From NCBI GenBank assembly GCA_016871135.1, contig VFZQ01000442.1:1-5221 (forward strand): a DNA stretch of 5,221 bases. Reading direction: 5' to 3'. A program made the position numbers and the translations under genes. The notes below the pieces were generated by a model, which did not search any database, was not told the DNA's origin, and was given only the letters and a program-made list of their open reading frames with translations. This document shows positions 1-5,221 of the stretch, one piece after another. This DNA is from Acidobacteriota bacterium. Lineage in GTDB: Bacteria > Acidobacteriota > Terriglobia > Bryobacterales > Bryobacteraceae. Positions within the stretch are counted from its first letter, which is position 1. Every line of letters starts with the position of its first letter.

Positions 1-573
1 GGAATCGGTGACCGCGATGACCTTGGTAATCTGGCGGCCGTCCCAGACATAGATGCCGTTCCGGCCGCCGTTCCAGGCGTGGAAGGCGAGTCGGCCGGGC
101 CCTATGAAATGCGCATCCTGGTCGCGTATGTTCTGACCGCGGCCGATCACGGGAAGATTGTCGGTCGGAATCTTAACGGGCTGCGTGCCGGCGCGGCCGA
201 TGAAAATCTCGTCGAAGCCGCCGTTCCAATGTCCGAAGAAGAATTCGCCGCTATCGGCAAGCGAGCCCGTGGAATTGCCAATGCAGCACCCACCCGATTG
301 CGCCTGATACTCGGCGTATGGCTCGGCCGGTTTGTCGAATGGGTAGATATGAATGGCGGCTGGACCGGAGGCGAAATCGAGGCGCGCCGCTACGTCGCCC
401 CGCGCGTTGATCGAAGGACTCACGATCGACGTGACGATCGCGCCGGAAAGCCCGCGTTCGCCGGTGGCGATGAGTTTTCGCGGGACTCCGCGATCGAGAA
501 TCATGAGCGCCGAACCGCCATTGGAAAGCGCGGCGATGAAACCGAAGCGGTCGTTGGCGTGGTCGATCTGGCC
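1..573 (-). repeat. Protein-level ~50-residue repeats in the partial third gene
   Basis: Four units are visible, with cores near residues 218, 269, 319 and 370 of the partial protein, about 50 residues apart. The last visible unit ends in GRNGIYVWDGRQITKV, the same 'Y-x-W-x-G' strand seen in the 897-aa paralog (GLYRWRDG). The array continues past the left edge. If the gene is as long as its paralog, about 490 more residues lie outside the window, which is an inference. Confidence 0.7.
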
Positions 574-1215
574 GATCGCCTTGATGGTGACCTGCGTCGT
601 GCCGCTGCTCGACGCGATGCTTTCAAGCTTAAACGGTGCGCGAGTGCGCACGACGACCTGCGCCTGGCCGGAAAAACTGGCGTTGCCTTGCGGGATATCG
701 AGACGCGCGGAGATCGTAATCGTTCCGGCGCGATCGCCGGCTTGCAGGTTGCCGGCGCTATCGATGGAAGCGACCGTCGGGACGCCGGAGCGCCACGCAA
801 AATTCGAAACCGGCAGAGGCTTGCCGTCGGCGTCGAGGGCGCGGGCGGAAACGCTGAACTTTCCGCCGATCTCGAGTTCGATGCGAGCGGGAGTGATCTC
901 AATGCGCGAAGGATGTACCCACACGGTGAACTGGTTCGAGGCCATGCCCGATGTCGCTTCGATGACCGCGCTGCCGGGCAGCAGGCCGGAGACGACTCCA
1001 TCGTCCGACACGCGGGCGACAGCGGGGTTCGACGTGGCCCACACGACGGGCGCGTCGAACAGCGTTTCGCCGAACTCACCCTCGACGACGGCCTGAATCG
1101 CCATCGAACGGCCCGCGAGAACCCAGTTACGCTGGGCGTTCAGCCACAGAAATTCCTGTGCGAACGCCGCGGGTGCGGCGAGCAAGAGGAGGTTACGGCA
1201 GAGGTTCGGCCACAT
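1..1215 (-). CDS. Secreted Ig-like plus repeat protein, paralog of the upstream gene; 3' end cut by window edge
   Basis: An uninterrupted frame of 405 codons runs from ATG at 1215 to base 1 with no stop, so the C-terminus is missing. The product begins with a clear signal peptide (MWPNLCRNLLLLAAPAAFA, AFA|Q cleavage after residue 19). A first Ig-like domain spans about 24-100 (VVWATSNPAVARVSDDGVVS, LLPGSAVI) and a second about 103-190 (LEIGGKFSVSARALDADGK, IDSAGNL). Repeat cores follow near residues 218 (DRFGFIAAL), 269 (INARGDVAARL), 319 (LADSGEFFFG) and 370 (FIGPGRLAF). It matches the 897-aa protein landmark by landmark: SARALDADG against TARALDASG, LDRGVPRKLIATG against VDRGVTKLVAQG, and INARGDVAARL against INNSGDIAARF. 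The two genes therefore look like an old tandem duplication. It starts 23 bases inside the upstream gene. An adjacent cysteine pair at 310-311 is unlike anything in the paralog. The function is unknown; an exported binding or structural role is likely. Confidence 0.9.
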   Translation of the reverse strand, partial: MWPNLCRNLLLLAAPAAFAQEFLWLNAQRNWVLAGRSMAIQAVVEGEFGETLFDAPVVWATSNPAVARVSDDGVVSGLLPGSAVIEATSGMASNQFTVWVHPSRIEITPARIELEIGGKFSVSARALDADGKPLPVSNFAWRSGVPTVASIDSAGNLQAGDRAGTITISARLDIPQGNASFSGQAQVVVRTRAPFKLESIASSSGTTQVTIKAIGQIDHANDRFGFIAALSNGGSALMILDRGVPRKLIATGERGLSGAIVTSIVSPSINARGDVAARLDFASGPAAIHIYPFDKPAEPYAEYQAQSGGCCIGNSTGSLADSGEFFFGHWNGGFDEIFIGRAGTQPVKIPTDNLPVIGRGQNIRDQDAHFIGPGRLAFHAWNGGRNGIYVWDGRQITKVIAVTDS

Positions 1216-3886
1216 ACAGGGCAAACCTCCCGGAGGATTCGAAGGCGGTAAAGAAGATGCGGCCGTCGTCGCGCATGTAAATTTCGCGGATCGTTTGAAG
1301 ATAGTCGCCGGACGGCGTGGGTTCAAGCAAGGAAACCACCATGCGGCGCTCGCCGGAGGCCGTGCGCATGCTGATCGACAGCCCGTTGGTCACGAAGGCG
1401 ATCTCGCCTTGCGCGTTGACGTCCCAGGCGCCGAAGCCGACGTTGACGCTGCCGTCGGGCATGGCGTCGATATTGCCGACGGCGAGTTTCCAACCGTCGC
1501 CCGCGTGTTCGAGAATGGCTTGATCCGAACTGCCCGGCACGTTTCCGAACGCCAGGATACGATGGCCGCGCCCGGCGCGCAGACCGATGTTGCTGAGCGA
1601 CATGACTCCCGTCTGCAGGTGGCCGGGCGGGAACGCATTTTCGAAGGCGCCGTTGCGCCAAAAGTAACTGGTTTCCTGCGCTTGCCCATCAACGCGGGCG
1701 GCGATGGCGACGCGGTTGTCGTCGTCGAGATAGACGGCGTTGATTTGATTGAAGAGGCGTCCGTTGGCCGCGCGTGCGTTCAAGCGGAGAATCTCGGTGA
1801 AGCGGCCGCTCTCGACGAGGTAGTAAGCCTGTGTATTGGGCCCGGTCGCTGGCGTAATGCCGGCTTGAATCGCGAGCGCTCCCTTGGTATTGGCGGCGCG
1901 GATCGACGCGTTGTTGAGCGTCGCACCATCTGGCAGGCGGCTGCCGAACCGAATCACCTGTTCGGTGGCGCCGCGATCGTAACGATAGATGCCGGACTCG
2001 GCTTGGAAATAGACGCCGCCGCCCGGGTTGCCGACGAGAGCGCTCTGATAGAGCCCGCCGTCGGGAACGCGATCATTGATGACCAAGTGCGGGAAGAGAT
2101 CGGTGCCGGTGTGCTCGAACAGGCTTTCCGGCGAGCCGAGCGCGACGAGAACCGGGTCATCGATTCCGGCGCGAACGATGACGCGTCCCGTCGGGAACTG
2201 TACGTTCGCGTCGAGCGTGAGCTGGTCGCCTGTGCGCAGGACACTCGTCGCGGTGTTGCCTGTCTGCTGCATCAAAAGGAACGGAGCGTTCGGCGTCACG
2301 ACGTGCGCGGAGAGGGTTCCCGATGCCGTAAGCGCGGCCGCGCGAATATTCGTAATCGGTTCGCCATTCGGTGCCAGGCGGCCGAGACCCAAGAGTAGCG
2401 TGGGTGCGCCGTCGCGCCAGCGATAGAGGCCACAGCCGGCCGTGCCGCACTGGTAGAAGAGAACGCCGGAGGACGGGGAGACCTGAAAGACCGCGTTGGC
2501 GCCCGAGACATCGAGCTGGGAGATCCGATCGCCAGTAACGCGGATCAGTTGAGAACGGCTGGCGAGAACTGCGGCGCCGCCTTGGCGGTCGACAGCGAAA
2601 TCGCCAGTGGTGATCGAAATCGACGCGAGCCGCGATGGCGCGCCCGTGCCGACAAGTCGCTCGGGTTGGCCCGAAAGGCTGACGCGGTAGAGGCCTTGCG
2701 CCGCGGTGAAATAGACGGTCCCCGTGTTGTCGATACCGAACTGATCGAAGCTGAAATTGACATTCGTGGTTCCCGGAAGTGGCGCTTCATTGGAGACGAG
2801 CATTTCGACGGTGCGGCCGGTGAGGCGAAAGAGTCCGCTATACCGGCGAGCATCGCCCGTCGGGATAAACGTTCCCCGGAACACGATCTGCCCGCCGTCA
2901 TTGAGAGAAGCGTTTGTGATCCGGTCGGGCACGACACTCTCGTAGCCAGAGAACGATTGGCCCTGCAGAAAAACGTAACGATTGACGCCGCCGGTTTGCA
3001 GTGTGATCGCAGCACTGTTAACCATCCAGAAACGGGCGGCGATGTCTCCGCTGTTATTGATTGCGAACTCTCCGGGGTCGCTGGTCAACGAGCCGAAAGC
3101 GGTCGCGCCGCCTTGTGCGACCAGCTTCGTGACCCCGCGATCGACGCTGAACAACGCGGCGGCGAGGCCGTCGAGAGATCCGGTGAACGCCGCCTGGCCG
3201 TTGTCGTTAAAGGCGGCGACGTGGTTTGTCGAACGGAGTGAAAATGAGTGGCGGACCTCTTCGGACCCAAGCAACCGCCGCACGCTGTAAAACTTCTTCG
3301 GAGAGATTCGGATCGACGCGGATCCCCAGATCCACTGGGCGCGGCCGGGTTGGTTGCCGCCGCTGACGTCGACGCGCGCGCGGACCGTCGCCAGTCCCGT
3401 ACCGGCTGCGGTGAGGTTCCCGTTCGTGTCGATGCGCGCGCCGTTGAATTGTCCGCCGTTGGCGCCGGTGACCTGCCAGTTAAAATTCACGTTCGGAATC
3501 GCGTTGCCGGAGGCGTCCAAGGCACGGGCCGTAAACGAGAGACGCTCGCCGACCGTAATGTCCTTCTCTTCTGGCTGAAGATCGATGCGGGCGGGGATGC
3601 ATTGCAACTGTTCGGAAACGTTAAAGCCCGCCGAACTGGCGAAGACGGTGCAGAGGCCGACGCCCAGCGCGGTGGCGTTGCCCTGGTTGTCGACGCGGAG
3701 CAGCTCTGGTTGCCGCGAGATCCAAGTGACGACGGGATTGTCTACGACGTTGCCGTTCGCGTCGCGGACGATCACTTTCAACTTCTCGGTCGTGCCGACG
3801 ATGAGGCCGGCGTCGGCCGAAGCGATCGCGATGCGGGGCTGCGATTGCCCGAACGCCGCGACCGAGATGAGGAGGAGCCGGAGCAT
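1193..3886 (-). CDS. Secreted protein with two Ig-like (Big_2-type) domains and ~50-residue NxxGxxAF-type repeats
   Basis: The 897-residue product starts with a short hydrophobic signal (MLRLLLISVAAFG, cleavage near residues 13-16). Two Ig-like domains of the bacterial Big_2 kind follow. The first spans about 18-97 (VVTWISRQPELLRVDNQGNA, ALGVGLCTV); the second spans about 98-195 (VGERLSFTARALDASGN, IDTNGNLTAAGTGLATV). Residues from about 221 to 885 form a degenerate repeat with cores such as FNDNGQAAFTG (226), LNDGGQIVFRG (328), IDNTGTVYFTA (385), VNAQGEIAFVT (823) and MRDDGRIFFTA (871), about 50 residues apart. This resembles the tandem NxxGxxAF repeats of surface proteins and probably folds as short beta blades. 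No C-terminal membrane anchor or sorting segment is visible; the chain ends at YVAEPLP. Only four cysteines are seen, in two close pairs (79/96 and 480/485), which fits disulfides outside the cytoplasm. No catalytic motif was recognised. Binding or a structural role is likely, but the function is unknown. The start is forced by an in-frame TGA 27 bases upstream. Confidence 0.88.
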   Translation of the reverse strand: MLRLLLISVAAFGQSQPRIAIASADAGLIVGTTEKLKVIVRDANGNVVDNPVVTWISRQPELLRVDNQGNATALGVGLCTVFASSAGFNVSEQLQCIPARIDLQPEEKDITVGERLSFTARALDASGNAIPNVNFNWQVTGANGGQFNGARIDTNGNLTAAGTGLATVRARVDVSGGNQPGRAQWIWGSASIRISPKKFYSVRRLLGSEEVRHSFSLRSTNHVAAFNDNGQAAFTGSLDGLAAALFSVDRGVTKLVAQGGATAFGSLTSDPGEFAINNSGDIAARFWMVNSAAITLQTGGVNRYVFLQGQSFSGYESVVPDRITNASLNDGGQIVFRGTFIPTGDARRYSGLFRLTGRTVEMLVSNEAPLPGTTNVNFSFDQFGIDNTGTVYFTAAQGLYRVSLSGQPERLVGTGAPSRLASISITTGDFAVDRQGGAAVLASRSQLIRVTGDRISQLDVSGANAVFQVSPSSGVLFYQCGTAGCGLYRWRDGAPTLLLGLGRLAPNGEPITNIRAAALTASGTLSAHVVTPNAPFLLMQQTGNTATSVLRTGDQLTLDANVQFPTGRVIVRAGIDDPVLVALGSPESLFEHTGTDLFPHLVINDRVPDGGLYQSALVGNPGGGVYFQAESGIYRYDRGATEQVIRFGSRLPDGATLNNASIRAANTKGALAIQAGITPATGPNTQAYYLVESGRFTEILRLNARAANGRLFNQINAVYLDDDNRVAIAARVDGQAQETSYFWRNGAFENAFPPGHLQTGVMSLSNIGLRAGRGHRILAFGNVPGSSDQAILEHAGDGWKLAVGNIDAMPDGSVNVGFGAWDVNAQGEIAFVTNGLSISMRTASGERRMVVSLLEPTPSGDYLQTIREIYMRDDGRIFFTAFESSGRFALYVAEPLP
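1226..1231 (-). promoter_or_regulatory. Shine-Dalgarno sequence for the third gene, inside the second gene
   Basis: The minus strand reads GGGAGG, then 10 bases, then ATG at 1215. This is a strong ribosome binding site at acceptable spacing, within the last codons of the 897-aa gene. It decides the start of the third gene over the in-frame TTG at 1224, and it suits the signal peptide that follows that ATG. The third gene therefore has its own initiation signal, unlike the second gene. Confidence 0.8.
1232..3226 (-). repeat. Protein-level tandem repeat array, ~50-residue period, in the 897-aa protein
   Basis: Repeat cores with an h-(N/D)-x-x-G-x-(h)-x-(F/A) pattern occur near residues 226, 276, 328, 385, 432, 469, 519, 618, 665, 719, 769, 823 and 871. 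Most gaps are 46-57 residues. One is shorter (about 37) and one of about 99 probably hides a degenerate unit near 565-575. Between cores there is often an aromatic or leucine strand followed by a short basic or Gly-rich turn, such as GLYRVSLSG, GLYRWRDG and GIYRYDRG, as in blades that read 'Y/F-x-W/R-x-G'. The repeats have diverged at the DNA level, so this is an old protein repeat and not a recent DNA duplication. Unit boundaries are approximate. Confidence 0.75.
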
Positions 3887-3888
3887 TA
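3884..3888 (-). promoter_or_regulatory. TAATG stop/start overlap (translational coupling)
   Basis: Read on the minus strand, the TAA stop of the DUF1501 gene (3888-3886) shares its last A with the ATG of the next gene (3886-3884). Upstream of this ATG there is no convincing purine-rich Shine-Dalgarno sequence. The next gene's own frame has a TGA at 3913-3911 and no ATG, GTG or TTG between it and 3886. The start is therefore fixed, and it probably depends on ribosomes terminating on DUF1501. The overlap is seen directly; coupling is inferred. Confidence 0.8.
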
Positions 3889-5211
3889 CGCAAAGACTTC
3901 GGTCACCGGTTCAAACTCGCCGCGAATCGAGCCGGCGACGTATTCGTAGATGCGGCCGCTGGGCGTGTCCAAAATGCGCTTGGTCCAGTTGATGCCGAGC
4001 GCGCTGTAGATTGTCGTCGTGATGTCCTCGGGGTAGATGGGGCGCTGGGCGTGCCAACCGGGATCGATGATGCGGCCACCGATAGCGTCGGTGGCGCCAA
4101 TCACGGCTCCTCCCTTGACCCCGCCTCCGATCATGACCGCGCTCATGGCGATGCGGTGATGGTCGCGCCCGCCACGGCTGTTGAGTTCGCCGGGCGTGCG
4201 GCCGAACTCGCCCATGATGACGATCAGCGTCTGGTCGAGATCTCCGGAGGCGCGAAGATCTTCCACGAGATTCCCGACGCCGGAGTCGAGCGTATTGACG
4301 AGGTTGTAGAAGTTCTGCGGATAAGCGGTGTCGAACATGCTCTGATGCGTGTCCCAACCGCCGTTGCGAATGGTGATGAAGGCGGCGCCGGATTTGGCGC
4401 GGATGGCGTTGCGGGCGACGATACAGGCGTTGCCGAAATTGGACGAGCCGTAACGGAGACGTTCTTCGTTCGAAAACTGGAAGAACTGCGTGACAACGGG
4501 ATCGTACATCAGGCCTTTGGCCGCGGCATAGTAGTCGGGCTGCGCGGCCATGACCGGGTCGAATGGCGCGGCGCGGAAGGGCGCCTCCAACTCCTCCAGA
4601 AGCTTGAACTTTTCCTCGAACCGCTGTTGGCTTTGCGCGCCGTAATAATTGTGTGTGATCGTGCTGAGGCCGCCGACGTTAGCGGGCGTGGCCATGGGTT
4701 CGTATTTGCCGCCAAGAAACGAAGCGCCCTGGCCGGCCGTTCCATTAAGCGCCAGGAACGGTGGTATCTTTCCTTCGCCGCCGCGTTCGAGCGCAGCGAC
4801 CGCGCCAATGTGCGGAGTTTCGGCTGCAAACGCCGGATTAGACGGGTGGGAGGTCTGCAAATAGAACTGGCCTCGAACGTGTTCGGCTTCCCAACTTGCC
4901 ACCGAGCGGAGCACGCACATGCGGTCGGTATGCTTTGCAAGCACCGGAAAGTACCTCTGGCTGATGGCGATCTTGCCGTGCTGCTGGATGTCGGCGTCGT
5001 TCGGATTCCACGGGCCGTCCTTGGGATCGAATGTGTCGACGTGGCTGGGCGCGCCGTCGAGGTTTATGAAGATGCAGGCCTTGGCGGAATTTCGCGTTTC
5101 GACGGGCATCGAAGTGATCTGCGCGTCGCCGCGGCGAGTGATGCCAAGCAGACCGGCAGCCGTGAGCCATTTGCGGCGCGACATCTTGAGGCAGCTTGGG
5201 CAGGTCTTCAT
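3886..5211 (-). CDS. DUF1501 family protein, Tat-exported, alkaline phosphatase-like fold
   Basis: The 441-residue product matches DUF1501 (Pfam PF07394), an uncharacterised family placed with alkaline phosphatases and sulfatases. Its substrate is unknown. Visible landmarks in order are: a twin-arginine signal (SRRKWLTAAGLLG, residues 11-23) with a likely cleavage site after GDA at residue 30; LDGAPSHVDTFDPK at 51-64, where the usual form is GGPSH-x-DTFDPK; GGWDTH at 284-289; GEFGRTP at 334-340; GRDHH at 348-352; GGGVKGG near 362-368 followed by GATD; and PEDITTTIYSALGI at 394-407. The Asp, His and Glu residues of these motifs are the likely metal or active-site residues (inferred from the fold). 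Length is normal for the family and the gene looks intact. The start at 5211 has no visible Shine-Dalgarno sequence, but only 10 upstream bases are in view. Met10 (5184) is an alternative start that would begin just before the RR motif. It is the first visible gene of a three-gene operon and abuts the next gene by a one-base overlap. Family assignment is confident; function is not. Confidence 0.95.
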   Translation of the reverse strand: MKTCPSCLKMSRRKWLTAAGLLGITRRGDAQITSMPVETRNSAKACIFINLDGAPSHVDTFDPKDGPWNPNDADIQQHGKIAISQRYFPVLAKHTDRMCVLRSVASWEAEHVRGQFYLQTSHPSNPAFAAETPHIGAVAALERGGEGKIPPFLALNGTAGQGASFLGGKYEPMATPANVGGLSTITHNYYGAQSQQRFEEKFKLLEELEAPFRAAPFDPVMAAQPDYYAAAKGLMYDPVVTQFFQFSNEERLRYGSSNFGNACIVARNAIRAKSGAAFITIRNGGWDTHQSMFDTAYPQNFYNLVNTLDSGVGNLVEDLRASGDLDQTLIVIMGEFGRTPGELNSRGGRDHHRIAMSAVMIGGGVKGGAVIGATDAIGGRIIDPGWHAQRPIYPEDITTTIYSALGINWTKRILDTPSGRIYEYVAGSIRGEFEPVTEVFA

Positions 5212-5221
5212 ATTAGTGATT

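Noticed and set aside
501..1079. Minus-strand 192-residue frame overlapping the partial third gene
   Set aside because: It is out of frame with the signal-peptide and Ig-like coding sequence that runs unbroken from 1215 to 1. Its product is Ser/Arg/Pro-rich and shows no domain.
79..2398. Two long plus-strand open frames (79-1251 and 1295-2398), each over 360 codons, antisense to the second and third genes
   Set aside because: Their translations are rich in Arg, Ala, Gly and Asp with no recognisable domain or signal. The minus strand carries coherent Ig and repeat proteins in the same span. They are explained by high-GC codon bias leaving the antisense frame free of stops.
3884..3915. Promoter or terminator between the DUF1501 gene and the second gene
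   Set aside because: The genes overlap by one base, and no hairpin with a T-run or promoter-like pair of boxes is apparent at the junction.
2549..3949. Plus-strand open frames at 2549-3241 and 3248-3949
   Set aside because: They lie opposite the 897-aa gene, have low-complexity Arg/Ala/Gly-rich products, and no family resemblance or ribosome site supports them.

Overview
The window holds three genes, all on the minus strand and packed end to end, so the operon reads from right to left. No RNA gene, mobile element, CRISPR array or clear terminator is visible. The GC content is high, roughly 60% by eye, and long open frames on the opposite strand are shadows of the high-GC codon use.

First in the transcript (3886-5211) is a DUF1501 family protein: a Tat-exported, alkaline-phosphatase/sulfatase-fold protein with the family's usual motifs. 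Its stop codon overlaps the start of the second gene by one base (TAATG). The second gene (1193-3886, 897 aa) encodes a secreted protein with a signal peptide, two bacterial Ig-like (Big_2-type) domains, and about 670 residues of a degenerate ~50-residue repeat with an N-x-x-G-x-h-x-F/A core, probably all-beta and propeller-like. Its 3' end overlaps the start of the third gene by 23 bases, with a good Shine-Dalgarno sequence (GGGAGG) inside the second gene. The third gene (1215 down to 1, running off the left edge, 405 codons visible, no stop codon) is a paralog of the second: signal peptide, two Ig-like domains, then the same repeat.

A DUF1501 protein beside secreted Ig-like proteins, at this GC and with tight overlaps, suggests Acidobacteriota, perhaps the Bryobacterales/Solibacter group. 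Planctomycetota are the main alternative. This is inference from gene content only.

How the genes work together is unknown. All three products appear to leave the cytoplasm, DUF1501 by Tat (folded) and the two repeat proteins probably by Sec. A shared envelope or extracellular role is plausible but not shown. The most notable point is the tandem pair of Ig-like plus ~50-residue-repeat paralogs, translationally coupled behind DUF1501.
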